DNA of 64,000 bases from JASHVB01 sp963780805 (GTDB lineage: Bacteria > Pseudomonadota > Alphaproteobacteria > Acetobacterales > Acetobacteraceae): assembly GCA_963780805.1 (NCBI GenBank), contig CAWADP010000006.1, forward strand, positions 930,001 through 994,000, in the 5' to 3' direction. Below the pieces are notes generated by a model. It saw nothing but the letters and a program-made list of their open reading frames with translations. It was not told the origin of the DNA and ran no database searches. Shown here piece by piece: positions 8,101 to 16,860 of this stretch (the stretch's first letter is position 1; each line of letters starts with the position of its first letter). The translations under genes were made by a program, and so were the position numbers.

Positions 8101-8943
8101 ATGACCCTCCCGCCCATCATGATCGAACCCGCCGTGCGTGCCGCGCTGCTGGAGGACCTCGGCCGCGCCGGCGACATCACCACCGACGCCGTCGTCCCCG
8201 CTGATGCGCGCACGGAAACCGTGTTGGTGGCGCGTCAGGCCGGCGTGGTCGCCGGGCTCGATTTCGCCCTGACCGCGTTCCGCCTGATCGACCCTGCCAT
8301 CGCCGTCAGTATCGATCGCCCCGACGGCACCCGCCTCTCCCCCGGCGACCGCATCGCCGTCATCAGCGGCCCGGCGCGCGGCATCCTCACCGCCGAGCGC
8401 ACCGCGCTGAACTTCCTCTGCCACCTGTCCGGTATCGCGTCGGCCACGCGCGGCATAGCCGATGCCATCGCCGGCACGCGCGCCCAGGTCTGCTGCACGC
8501 GCAAGACCATGCCCGGCCTGCGCTTCGCACAGAAATACGCGGTGCGGGTCGGAGGTGGTTCCAACCACCGCTTCGGTCTCGATGATGCGGTGCTGATCAA
8601 GGACAACCACGTCGCAATCGCCGGTGGCGTGCGCGAGGCGGTGGCGCGCGCGCGTGCCCATGTCGGCCACCTGGTGAAGATCGAACTAGAGGTCGATACC
8701 CTGGAGCAATTGGAAGCGGCGTTGCACGAGCGGGTGGATGCCGTACTGCTCGACAACATGGGGCCGGACATGCTGCGTCAGGCGGTGGCGATGGTGGACG
8801 GGCGCGCCATCACCGAGGCCTCCGGCCGCATCCGTCCCGACACCGCCCCCGCCATCGCCGCCACCGGTGTCGATTTGCTCTCGGTCGGCTGGCTGACGCA
8901 TAGCGCCACAGTGCTGGATATCGGGTTGGACTTCGTGGAGTGA
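8101..8943 (+). CDS. nadC: Nicotinate-nucleotide diphosphorylase (carboxylating)
   Basis: Quinolinate phosphoribosyltransferase: converts quinolinate and PRPP to nicotinate mononucleotide, CO2 and pyrophosphate in de novo NAD synthesis; cytosolic. 280 residues, the usual length. Visible family motifs are LLEDLGRAGDITTDA at the N-terminus, TAERTALNFLCHLSGIA, the substrate loop RKTMPGLR, and GGSNHRFGLDDAVLIKDNH. The C-terminal barrel carries EVDTLEQLEAAL, LLDNM and EASGRI. The ATG at 8101 matches the conserved start. Neighbours nadA/nadB are not in the window, so it stands alone here. Confidence 0.97.
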   Translation: MTLPPIMIEPAVRAALLEDLGRAGDITTDAVVPADARTETVLVARQAGVVAGLDFALTAFRLIDPAIAVSIDRPDGTRLSPGDRIAVISGPARGILTAERTALNFLCHLSGIASATRGIADAIAGTRAQVCCTRKTMPGLRFAQKYAVRVGGGSNHRFGLDDAVLIKDNHVAIAGGVREAVARARAHVGHLVKIELEVDTLEQLEAALHERVDAVLLDNMGPDMLRQAVAMVDGRAITEASGRIRPDTAPAIAATGVDLLSVGWLTHSATVLDIGLDFVE

Positions 8944-9047
8944 GGGTGGAAGAGCGAGAAGAGGAAAGGTTGGGTTTGCCTTGTCCGGCCGATTTCGCCC
9001 ATTCCGGCTTCGCTCCCCGGGGCGGGTTCGTGCGACTCACGATAGCT

Positions 9048-9187
9048 GTTTTTCTCACAAAGTTAAGGGCAAGTTGCAGGAAGGTTCACAAAGCGCGGAA
9101 CGCGACGACCGATGGCACGCTCAGTTTGCATTCCTGCTCTTCTTTGTGAATCTTCCTGCAACTTGCCTGTACCTTTGTGAGAAAAAC
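9048..9187. repeat. 140-bp element with 46-bp inverted arms
   Basis: Arms 9048-9093 and 9142-9187 are reverse complements at about 42 of 46 positions; the inner block GGCAAGTTGCAGGAAG and the ends TTTTTCTCACAAAG match exactly. It lies between the convergent ends of nadC and the glyoxalase-like gene, so it could form a bidirectional terminator-like hairpin. A related single arm is found at 24748-24792. Confidence 0.85.
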
Positions 9188-9260
9188 CGGCGCAGCGTTC
9201 GTCCGAAACATTGCCCGCAATGGCAACGGCCTTGCTTGCCACCGGCCCGGACTCAGCCCG

Positions 9261-9328
9261 CAGTGGGAAGATCAGGCCGACCAGTCGCCCAAGGCAGTGG
9301 GAAGATCAGGCCGACCAGTCGCCCAACA
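9261..9328. repeat. Two tandem 34-bp units
   Basis: CAGTGGGAAGATCAGGCCGA plus CCAGTCGCCCAA is repeated at 9261-9294 and 9295-9328 with changes only in the last two bases. Non-coding, beside the inverted-repeat element. Confidence 0.85.
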
Positions 9329-9369
9329 GAGACGAACCGTCTTCAAACCGTCACTCCCGCTTCAACCCT

Positions 9370-10210
9370 TCACTCCCGGAATTCGAGCATCGTGCCGAAT
9401 GCCGCCGCGGCCGCCACCACGATGTGGTCATCCTCGCGCCGCGCCGCCGCAATACCGCCCGCCCGCAGTGCCGCATCAACCGCGGCCAACGAACGGGTGC
9501 GCAACGTCAGCGCCGCCATGAATTCGCTGCGTCCGCCACCGTCCGGCGCGGCGTCGCCGAATGCGCGTTGCAGCGCCGCCGGCGTGATGACGTCGAACTG
9601 CGACAGGCCGACCAGCAGGCGGCGGCCATCGGAGATCGGGCGCACGGCATCAGCGCCGAACATGCGCGCGAACAAGTCGCCCAGCGCTTCGGGCGCTTCC
9701 GCCGCGATCACCGCGCGCACCACGCCGATCGGTACTGTTCGCGTGGTGCCGCCATTCGTCGCGCCACACCAGGCCGCGGGTCAGATGATGGCAGAAATAC
9801 AGCCGTCCTGCCGGCGTCGTGCCCGCGGCCAGCCGCACGGTGCGGAAGGTCGCGTCATGCGCGCCATCCGGCAAGGCAACGGGGCGGGAGAACTGCTGCG
9901 GTGGTTCCACCGGCACTTCGGCCGCGCGCAGGGCTTGGTAGGTGCCGTCGGAATCTTCCGTGCCCCACACCAGGCCGTTCAGCCCTTCCGGCGACGTGAG
10001 GATCTCCGCCCGCCGCACATCGCCCGCGGGCGCGGCGATCAATTCCAGGTATTCGGTGCCGAACATCGCCAAATGGTTCATCGACCCGAGCGTGTGGTAG
10101 CCGCGCGGCGTCAGCGTGAATCCCAGGCGGCGATAGGTCTCGGCACCCTCGTCGATGCGGTCGCGCACGTTGACCACGACGTGGTCGAGAGTGGGGATGG
10201 GCAGGGGCAT
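9370..10210 (-). pseudogene. Glyoxalase-like (VOC, Glyoxalase_3) protein, one frameshift
   Basis: VOC-superfamily protein of ~279 residues if one base near 9740 is ignored. The N-terminal part reads PTLDHVVVNVRDRIDEG, with GYHTLGSMNHLAMFGTEYLE typical of the Glyoxalase_3 family. After the shift the frame continues VVRAVIAAEAPEALGDLFAR to LEFRE. The length is 3n+1, so a single inserted base (or two lost) explains the break. The ATG at 10210 is preceded by AAGGAAAGG. No biochemical substrate can be named. Confidence 0.65.
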
Positions 10211-10367
10211 GATGAACAACCTTTCCTTGCTGCGTCCGGTTGGAAGCGAAAAGACCCAACGGGCCTGCGCTACGTCGAGAGAGACGCGGGCGGGCGGCGC
10301 GTCCGGTTACCGCATTGCGGCGCGCCCGTTACCACGTTGAAGCCGGCGGCGCGGCAGAAATCCGGGC

Positions 10368-11891
10368 ATGTCCGGCAGCTTGCTCCGCCACTGGCCAACC
10401 GCCGCATTCCGTTCCGCTGCCATCCCGCGGTGGCTGCCGATTGCCATCGCCGCTGCATGCGCCGTGGGCCTGCCGCTGGTCCTGTTCTACCGCCTGATCC
10501 TGTTCCATTTCTACGTGCGCGGCGGCTTCTTGCTGGACACCGGCTTGCTGGCCTCGCTGATGTGGCATTGCCCGATCTGGCAGCCGTTGCCGGCCAGCCT
10601 GGGCGGGGCCAGCTTCTTCGCCACCCATGTCGCGCCGATCCTGTCGCTGGTGTCGGTGATCAGCGACGTGCTGCCGCTGTCGCTGCCGCAAGTGTTTGCC
10701 GGTTTCACCGGCGTGTCGCACGCCTTGCTCGCCGCGGCAGCATTCTGGCTGCTGGTGGCCGGCTACGGGATGCGGCGGGGCTGGCGTCTTGCGCTGGCAG
10801 CGCTGGCCTCCGCCGCGTTCGCATTCAACGGCCTCGCTCTCTCCATCGTGCGCATGCCGCATTTCGAGATGTTCGGCGCGGCGTGCCTGATCCTGTTCTT
10901 TTGTGCCCTGGTGCTGCGGCGGCGAGGCCTTGCGATCGTCTGGTTCCTGCTGGCGCTTGCCACGCGGGAAGACGTGGGCCTGCACGCGTTCGGCTTTCTC
11001 ACGGTGTGGATCGCCTACAACTGGTGGCAGGGCGTGCCCTGGCGCCGCAGCCGCCTGCTGGCGGTCTTCGCCGTGGCGGCACTGGCGTATTCCGCCGCGG
11101 TGCTGCTGCTGCAACACTGGGCGTTTCCCGGCTCGTCGTCCTTCGGCCGGATCTATCTCGGCAGTCCGCCATTCGCGCATGTCAGCGCTCACCTCGTCGC
11201 GGTGCGTCTCGCGGCCTGGATGACGACGTTCCACACCGCGATCCTGCTGCCTGCCGTGGCGACCGCTTGGTGGGCGGCGCGCATCCGCGATCCATCGCCA
11301 TTGCTCGGCTATGTCGCCTGCTTGCCCTGGGCGGTGCTCCACCTGCTGGCGATCAGCGGCCTGGCGGGGCTGATGGCGGGCTACTACGCCTATCCGTTTC
11401 TGGTCGCGATGGTTTGGCCGTGGGTGATCGGCGTCGATCGAGGCTACCGTCACGCCCCGGTCTGGCGCGGCGCATGGCCGGCGGGCGCCCTGGCGGCATT
11501 GGTAGCCATGAGCGTGCTGGTGCCGGAGCACGAGTGGAATCCCGGAAGGATCGAGCTACCCCAGGCTTTTCTGCAAGCACCGTCCGCGGAACAACAGCGG
11601 CGGACCGACCGTGCCATCGCCGCTATCGCCGCGGCACGTCCGGAGCTGGGTCAGCTCATGGTGGATGAAAGCGTGGCCGGCCTGGCGCCGCGGCTCTTCG
11701 CCCATGCCGAGATCGCCGAGTGGGAGCAGGCTCCGCCCGATACCGTGGTCTATCTGGTCGAGGGCTTCGATGCGGCGCGGGAGCGGGCAATCGCCGGCTT
11801 GCCGGACCACGCGGCCATTCCTGGCACGATGCTGCGGATCAGGACCAACCGCGCCGTGCAGGTGCTGCGCCGGTTCGACATCCTGCCGTAA
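10368..11891 (+). CDS. DUF2079 family polytopic membrane protein
   Basis: 507 residues with about ten hydrophobic segments, an N-terminal cytoplasmic tail of ~22 residues and a soluble C-terminal domain from about residue 390. The early DTGLLASLMWHC segment, a THVAPILSL loop and the LATREDVGLHAFG loop (about residues 202-214) fit the DUF2079 group of predicted membrane glycosyltransferases or transferase-like proteins. The acidic ED in a periplasmic loop is a plausible catalytic position. Convergent with the SPOR gene; the spacer holds a palindromic element. Function unproven. Confidence 0.75.
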   Translation: MSGSLLRHWPTAAFRSAAIPRWLPIAIAAACAVGLPLVLFYRLILFHFYVRGGFLLDTGLLASLMWHCPIWQPLPASLGGASFFATHVAPILSLVSVISDVLPLSLPQVFAGFTGVSHALLAAAAFWLLVAGYGMRRGWRLALAALASAAFAFNGLALSIVRMPHFEMFGAACLILFFCALVLRRRGLAIVWFLLALATREDVGLHAFGFLTVWIAYNWWQGVPWRRSRLLAVFAVAALAYSAAVLLLQHWAFPGSSSFGRIYLGSPPFAHVSAHLVAVRLAAWMTTFHTAILLPAVATAWWAARIRDPSPLLGYVACLPWAVLHLLAISGLAGLMAGYYAYPFLVAMVWPWVIGVDRGYRHAPVWRGAWPAGALAALVAMSVLVPEHEWNPGRIELPQAFLQAPSAEQQRRTDRAIAAIAAARPELGQLMVDESVAGLAPRLFAHAEIAEWEQAPPDTVVYLVEGFDAARERAIAGLPDHAAIPGTMLRIRTNRAVQVLRRFDILP

Positions 11892-11990
11892 CGGCAGCCA
11901 TTGCACCGCGCCGCTGAGCCTCCCGTGATCGCGGGTTTTGATCCTATAGGCTCCAGGATAAGGCGGCGGACCGGAAACACCCCGGAAACA

Positions 11991-12126
11991 TCCCCTCCGT
12001 GTCAGGGCCCGAGCCGCGCAGCGGACCGAGGCTGGGAAGGGGACCAACAACCGAGAACGGGACGGTTCGCAGCCGTCTCCCAGGCTTGGTCAGCTTCGCA
12101 GCCCAGGCTCCCCAATGGGAGGGGGA
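11991..12126. repeat. Imperfect inverted repeat between convergent genes
   Basis: Left arm about 11991-12043 (CCCCTCCGTGTCAGGGCCCG..., then GCGCAGCGGACCGAGGCTGG); right arm about 12074-12126 (CCCAGGCTTGGTCAGCTTCG..., ending GGGAGGGGGA). The core is related to the element at 62869-63035. It probably serves as a transcription end for both flanking genes. Confidence 0.65.
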
Positions 12127-12152
12127 GTTTCTATCGCCCGGATCCCGCCGCC

Positions 12153-12986
12153 TCAGAAATCGGCCACGGAACAGCCGCCACCCTTGGCGCGGAGCCGCTC
12201 GCAGAACACGGCCGCTTGCGACATGTCTTCGAACCCGCTGGCGCGCACGCGCCAGAGCACGTGGCCGCCGCGGTCGATCTGGCTGAAGGCCGGAGGGTGG
12301 CCGCGCAGCAGCTCAGGCCAGCGCTGGGTCAGCCGGTCCCATTCGGCGTGTGCTGCTTGCTCCGACGCCAGGGCCGCGAGTTGCACCTGCACGTCGTGGC
12401 CGTCCACCGCGTGGCCTGTGGCCGCCACCGGCTTGTCCAGGGCGTGCGCCGGTGGCGGGGTCACGGCGGCCGCAGATGGCTTCGTGGCTGCCGCGGCCGG
12501 CACGATGGTGGGCGCCGCCTCGCGGGCGCCGGTGGCGGCTTGTGGCTCGGCGACGGTGGCCGTTGCGAGGGCTGCCGTCGTCCGCACCGGGGCGGGCGCT
12601 GGCACTGGCGGGGGCACTATGGCGGGGGCCAGCGCGGGAATGGGGGTCTCCATCGCTTGTAGCGCCTGCGGGTCCGGTGTCTGCGGCGGCGGAGCGAGCT
12701 GCGCCCCATTGGTGTCACTGCCACCCGAGAAGATATCGTTGTTGGCCCCCGCCACCTGCAGCCCGCCCGGGTTGGCCGGCTTCACGCGCATCGGGCCGCT
12801 CTCGGCCTGCACCACCGGAACGCCGTAATGGTGCTGGGACAGCATATGCCAACCGCCGCCCACCGCGATCAGGAAGCCGCCGATCCCCGCTGCGATCATC
12901 GCCAGTTTCCGCGTGCCGGGATCCATGCCGCGCGCGTGGCGGGGAACCCGATAGGTGGGGCTGGGGATGCTGATATCGTCCGACAC
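12153..12986 (-). CDS. SPOR-domain membrane protein
   Basis: 277 residues: a cytoplasmic tail, one transmembrane helix at about residues 27-46 (KLAMIAAGIGGFLIAVGGGW), a long Pro/Ala/Thr-rich periplasmic linker (residues ~60-195), and a C-terminal SPOR domain (VQLAALASEQAAHAEWDRL ... VLWRVRASGF ... LRAKGGGCSV). SPOR domains bind denuded peptidoglycan glycans at the division site. It lies directly downstream of argS, with 30 bp between them, a common alphaproteobacterial arrangement that suggests co-transcription. Confidence 0.9.
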   Translation of the reverse strand: MSDDISIPSPTYRVPRHARGMDPGTRKLAMIAAGIGGFLIAVGGGWHMLSQHHYGVPVVQAESGPMRVKPANPGGLQVAGANNDIFSGGSDTNGAQLAPPPQTPDPQALQAMETPIPALAPAIVPPPVPAPAPVRTTAALATATVAEPQAATGAREAAPTIVPAAAATKPSAAAVTPPPAHALDKPVAATGHAVDGHDVQVQLAALASEQAAHAEWDRLTQRWPELLRGHPPAFSQIDRGGHVLWRVRASGFEDMSQAAVFCERLRAKGGGCSVADF

Positions 12987-13016
12987 GACGCCATCCTTTC
13001 GGCGCCGCGGCGGCGC

Positions 13017-14810
13017 CTAACGCATTTCCTCGACGGGCGTGACGCCCATCACCGCGAGGCCGGATCGCACCGTCACCGCCGTCGCCGCCACCAGAGCCAG
13101 CCGGGCGCGGGTTTCCGCCGGCCGGTCGGCTTGCAGGAAGCGCAGCGTGGCTGTGTCCTTGCCTCGGTTCCATAGCATATGAAAATCGCCCGCCAAGTCA
13201 TAGAGGAAAAACGCAATCCGATGCGGTTCCCGTGCCTGGGCGGCGGCTTCCACCGTGCGCGGCCAAGTGGCGAGGCGGCGCATCAGCGCCAGTTCCTCCG
13301 CCGCCGCCAGGCTGTCCAGGGGGACGCCCGCCAGCGCCTCGTTCGTGACCTGGTCCGGGGCGAACATCTCCGCCGCGGCGCGCAGCACCGAGCGGCAGCG
13401 GGCGTGCGCGTACTGCACGTAGAACACCGGGTTGTCGCGCGTCTGCGCCAGCACCTGGTCGAGGTCGAACTCCATCTGCGCGTCGGCCTTGCGCATCAGC
13501 ATGGTGAAGCGGACGGCATCCTTGCCGACCTCGTCGAGCAAGTCGCGCAGGGTGACGTAGGTGCCGGCGCGCTTGGACATGCGCACCGGTTCGCCGCCGC
13601 GCACCACGCGGACCATCTGGCACAGCACCGCTTCGAAGCGCGCGTCGCGGTTGCCGGCGAGCGCCTTCACCGCGGCGTCCATCCGCTTGACGTAGCCGCC
13701 ATGGTCGGCGCCGAGCACATCGATCAGCACATTGAAACCACGGTCCAGCTTGTCGGCGTGGTAGGCCATGTCGTTGGCAAAATACGTGTTGCTGCCGTCG
13801 GACTTGCGCAGTGGGCGGTCCACGTCGTCGCCGAACCGGGTGGTGCGGAACAGGGTCTGGGGGCGGGGTTCCCAGTCTTCCGGGGTCTTGCCTTTGGGCG
13901 GGTCCAGGACGCCCTCGTAGATCAGGCCGCCCTGCTGGGCGAGGCGGTCGATCACCGCGTCGGCGGCGCCGTCGGTGACCAACGCACGTTCGGAACTGAA
14001 CACATCCTGCGCAACGCCGAGCGCGCCCAGGTCTCCGCGGATCTCCTCCAGCATGGCATCGATGGTGAACTCCCGCACGGTGTCGAGCCAGGCTTCCGGC
14101 GCGGCGATCCCCAGGTCCGGCTGCGCCAGTCCGGTGCCGTAGAGGGCGGCGAGTTGCTTGCCAACCATGATAAGGTATTCGCCGCGGTATTGCAGGCCGC
14201 CGGGAACTTCGTCGGAGAAGTCCTCCTCCGACAGCGGCGTGCCGATCGCTTGCAGGTAGCGCCAGTAGGCGGCCCAGGCGAGCGCGGTGACCTGCGCGCC
14301 GGCATCGTTGATGTAGTACTCCTTGGTGACGTCGTAGCCGGCCTTGATCAGCAGGTTGGCGAGCGCGTCGCCCACCACGGCGCCGCGGCAATGGCCGATA
14401 TGCATCGGACCGGTGGGATTGGCGGAGACGTATTCGACGTTGACCCGCGTGCCGGCGCCGATGCCGCTGTCGCCATAGGCCTCGCCGCCGCGCAGGATGT
14501 CCGGCAGCAGCGCGCGGAAGACGGCGGGATCGAGCCGGAGGTTGACGAAGCCGGGACCGGCGGCGGACGCCTCGACGATTTCCAGCCGCCGGTTCAAATG
14601 CTCCGCGAGGGCGGCGGCCAGCTTCGCCGGCGGCTGGCGAGCGGGCTTGGCGGCGACCAGCGCGGCGTTGGTCGCCATGTCGCCGTGCGCCGGGTCGCGC
14701 GTGGGGGAGACTTCCACCCGCGCGGCGAGATCGTCCGGCAGGCCGGGCACCAGTGCGCGCAGCGCGTCGAGCACGATGTCGCGCTGGACGGCGTAGAGGT
14801 CGTGGCTCAT
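13017..14810 (-). CDS. argS: Arginyl-tRNA synthetase
   Basis: Class I aminoacyl-tRNA synthetase that charges tRNA-Arg in the cytosol. 597 residues, normal length. An N-terminal additional domain (PTRDPAHGDMATNAALV) is followed by VEYVSANPTGPMHIGHCRG with the HIGH signature. The KMSKS-like loop VRMSKRAGT follows, and a C-terminal anticodon-binding DALR domain ends in VTPVEEMR. The ATG at 14810 begins the conserved N-terminus. It leads a two-gene unit with the SPOR protein. Confidence 0.97.
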   Translation of the reverse strand: MSHDLYAVQRDIVLDALRALVPGLPDDLAARVEVSPTRDPAHGDMATNAALVAAKPARQPPAKLAAALAEHLNRRLEIVEASAAGPGFVNLRLDPAVFRALLPDILRGGEAYGDSGIGAGTRVNVEYVSANPTGPMHIGHCRGAVVGDALANLLIKAGYDVTKEYYINDAGAQVTALAWAAYWRYLQAIGTPLSEEDFSDEVPGGLQYRGEYLIMVGKQLAALYGTGLAQPDLGIAAPEAWLDTVREFTIDAMLEEIRGDLGALGVAQDVFSSERALVTDGAADAVIDRLAQQGGLIYEGVLDPPKGKTPEDWEPRPQTLFRTTRFGDDVDRPLRKSDGSNTYFANDMAYHADKLDRGFNVLIDVLGADHGGYVKRMDAAVKALAGNRDARFEAVLCQMVRVVRGGEPVRMSKRAGTYVTLRDLLDEVGKDAVRFTMLMRKADAQMEFDLDQVLAQTRDNPVFYVQYAHARCRSVLRAAAEMFAPDQVTNEALAGVPLDSLAAAEELALMRRLATWPRTVEAAAQAREPHRIAFFLYDLAGDFHMLWNRGKDTATLRFLQADRPAETRARLALVAATAVTVRSGLAVMGVTPVEEMR

Positions 14811-15002
14811 GTCATGCCCTTCTCATGGCCGGGTCGCGCCTGGCTATCGGTGCACCACTGCCCGCGCCAGGACACGCGGGTCAAGTGCTGGCCGCGTGGC
14901 CGGGGACGCCGTTCGGGTCGGCGAAGCTGATTCCCCGAGCATCCGGGTCGGACATTCGATACCCGTGCGTTCCCGCCCAACCGGATCCTTGATGGCGGTG
15001 AC

Positions 15003-15039
15003 GAGTCCCACGGACGTCTCGTTTCGTTTCTCGTGAGAC
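15003..15039 (-). repeat. Interspersed GTCTCA/GAGAC motif, copy 3
   Basis: Read on the minus strand it begins GTCTCACGAGAAACGAAACG and ends CCGTGGGACTC, matching the consensus of the 7.8-kb copies. Confidence 0.6.
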
Positions 15040-15118
15040 GATCGGCGCATTGGTGGGACAGTCGGTGCCAATGTGGTGCAGAGTGCTGGCCACCGTGGAG
15101 GCAAACCGCCCCCGCGAT

Positions 15119-15155
15119 GAGTCCCACGAGCGTCTCGCTTCGCTTCTCCTGAGAT
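15119..15155 (-). repeat. Interspersed GTCTCA/GAGAC motif, copy 4
   Basis: Read on the minus strand it begins ATCTCAGGAGAAGCGAAGCG and ends CTCGTGGGACTC. It is 116 bp from copy 3, close to the 84-bp spacing of copies 1 and 2. Confidence 0.55.
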
Positions 15156-15397
15156 AATCGGTGTCCTGGTGAGACGGCGGGTGCCGATGCGGCGCCCAGT
15201 ACGCCGCCTGGTGGATGAGACCTCCCCACCCGGTCGAGCGTCCGGTGACCGGCGCTGGGCGCACCGCGTCGGCGCGAATCAGGACGGCGGGGCCGGCCAT
15301 GTCCCGGTCCCGTGCAGCAGATCTGGATTGTTTCAGGCATGGATGGTCCATTTGATGCGCCCAGAGCCTGTTGATGCGCTCAGAGCCTGCCACCGGG

Positions 15398-16212
15398 CTA
15401 TGACCCGGTGGGTGGCCCCGTTGCAGTGGCCGCGACGGGCGCGCCCGGTGCCGACACGGGACGGAACGGATCCACGGGCGGCTCGCCGATCAAGAATCCC
15501 AGCACGCGCTGGATCCCCGCCCGCGTTTGCTCCGGCCATCCCAGGTTTGGGTGCTTCCAGCTTTCGCGGTCGAGCTGCTTTTCTCGCTCCCGCATGTCCC
15601 GGATAAGAGTGTAGACGCTGCCGCGGTAGGATTGGATCCCGCTTAACAACATGGTCCAGAACGGGCCGAGGCACAGCCCGGGCGAGACGCCGAGATCGCG
15701 GCAGATGTCGGCGATGGTCCGGCCGATCGGGCGGCGGCGGACCTCCTTCTCGATGTCCGCCATGCTGGGCATGTTCTCGAAGGTGAGTGGCTCCTCCAGT
15801 TTGGTGGGGCGGCCGAGCGGCGGCTTGGGTTGTGGCGTGACGGCGCGCAGGGTGGTTGCGGTGTGGCGGCCGGTTGTGCGGCGCGGTCGCGCGGTGCCGG
15901 GACCACCAGGTCGCGGCCGCGTTTGGCACACTCCAGCAGCATGCGTTCGAGTGCCATCGCGCGCATGATGCCGCGGTGGATGTAAGGCAAAATAACTGCT
16001 GGGGTGGCGGTGCCGAAGAACTGCGCGATGGTGGCGAAGCCGCGCCAGAGGGCGCGATGCTCGAGGGTGGCCGCGAGATGACGGCCGTACTCGGCGAGGA
16101 TGAGGGCGATCTGAAGGATGGGCGCGATGCGGTCGGGCACGGGTTGTCTGTCCCGATCCTTGGAGGGATCGGGCCGGGTAGCAAGGTCAGCCGAGGTGTG
16201 CGCGTTGGTCAC
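15398..16212 (-). pseudogene. Hypothetical protein, one frameshift
   Basis: About 271 residues if a one-base loss near 15870 is repaired. The N-terminal half (PDRIAPILQIALILAEYG, TIAQFFGTATPAVILPYI, RAMALERMLLECAKRGRDLV) is helical and hydrophobic. The C-terminal half (ENMPSMADIEKEVRRRPIG, TIADICRDLGVSPGLC, REREKQLDRESWKHPNLGW) is charged and ends in a Pro/Ala tail. I do not recognise the family; similar architecture is what I would expect of an Acetobacteraceae-specific protein. The frames join at a GC-rich stretch, so the break may be a sequence error. Confidence 0.5.
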
Positions 16213-16598
16213 GGTTCGTCATACTAACCGACGGCGGCAGGAAGCGCAAGGATTATTTTCTTGGTCCGTGGGGGTGCCCCTGCACGGAAGGTTCGACGGG
16301 CGGATTATAGGCTACCCCGGGCTGCCTGTGGTTCGGGGCTGGCATTGCGCCGGACAGTCGGTTCCGATCTCAGGTGATGTTCGGCAGGTGCAGGTGCCGA
16401 CCGCCAGGCGCATCTCATAATCAGAGACATTGTAATAAAAAACCACGAATCTCATCCATGAAGGACTTTATTGCACGGAGGATTATCATGCGGGAGATTC
16501 GGGGGAGCAGGGTTGCGAATAATTCGCAGCTACTGGAATCGGATATAAGCTACCAATCGGTAGGCGGTGTGTTCCCGCCATAGCGAGGGCCGACCGCC
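16213..16598. other. Regulatory spacer upstream of bfd
   Basis: 386 bp, more A+T-rich than its surroundings between 16400 and 16560. It carries the Fur-like palindrome and a TATAAG hexamer at 16544-16549, about 16 bp beyond the palindrome. A 41-codon open frame crosses the palindrome and is probably not a gene. Confidence 0.5.
16514..16528. promoter_or_regulatory. Fur-like 7-1-7 palindrome upstream of bfd-bfr
   Basis: TGCGAATAATTCGCA is a perfect inverted repeat with one central base, the 7-1-7 layout of Fur-family operators. It overlaps where the -35 box of a promoter with the -10-like TATAAG (16544-16549) would be. Genes 70 bp downstream handle iron storage and release. Binding by Fur, Irr or another iron regulator is inference. 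Confidence 0.6.
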
Positions 16599-16793
16599 AT
16601 GTATGTCTGTCTCTGCAACGCACTGACCGACCGCCAGGTGCAGCAGGCCGCCGCGACCGCCGGAACCACCAAGCCGAGCAGTGTCTACGCCGCTTGCGGC
16701 TGCCGTGCTCAATGTGGCCAATGCGTCAGGGCGCTGTTGGCCCTTTTGCGCGACGCGGATGGCGCCATGCCGGAGCTGCAGGGCGCGGACTGA
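16599..16793 (+). CDS. bfd: Bacterioferritin-associated ferredoxin
   Basis: 64-residue [2Fe-2S] protein that in characterised bacteria delivers electrons to bacterioferritin to release stored iron. Ligand cysteines are seen as CLC at residues 4-6 and C-G-C-RAQ-C-G-Q-C around residues 33-42, the BFD fold pattern. It precedes bfr in the same direction and sits behind a Fur-like palindrome, consistent with iron-responsive expression. The ATG at 16599 fits the conserved MYVCLCNALTD start. Confidence 0.9.
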   Translation: MYVCLCNALTDRQVQQAAATAGTTKPSSVYAACGCRAQCGQCVRALLALLRDADGAMPELQGAD

Positions 16794-16860
16794 TCGCCGC
16801 TTCGCTTGCCAACAGCCACCCTCGGGCAGGAAGGTTGCCGCCAGCCGGGTGGAGGAAGCC

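Larger units (their letters stand above)
14811..15397. other. Non-coding region upstream of argS with interspersed motifs
   Basis: No convincing gene on either strand. It contains two copies of the GTCTCA/GAGAC motif in the orientation opposite to those at 7.8 kb, and no recognisable RNA gene. The argS promoter should lie at its left end, but I could not identify one with confidence. Confidence 0.5.

Noticed and set aside
13179..14930. Long plus-strand open frame opposite argS
   Set aside because: Antisense shadow of a clear arginyl-tRNA synthetase; composition follows from GC-rich codon bias.
16374..16583. Small open frame upstream of bfd
   Set aside because: It covers the Fur-like palindrome and the likely promoter, so it is more probably regulatory DNA.
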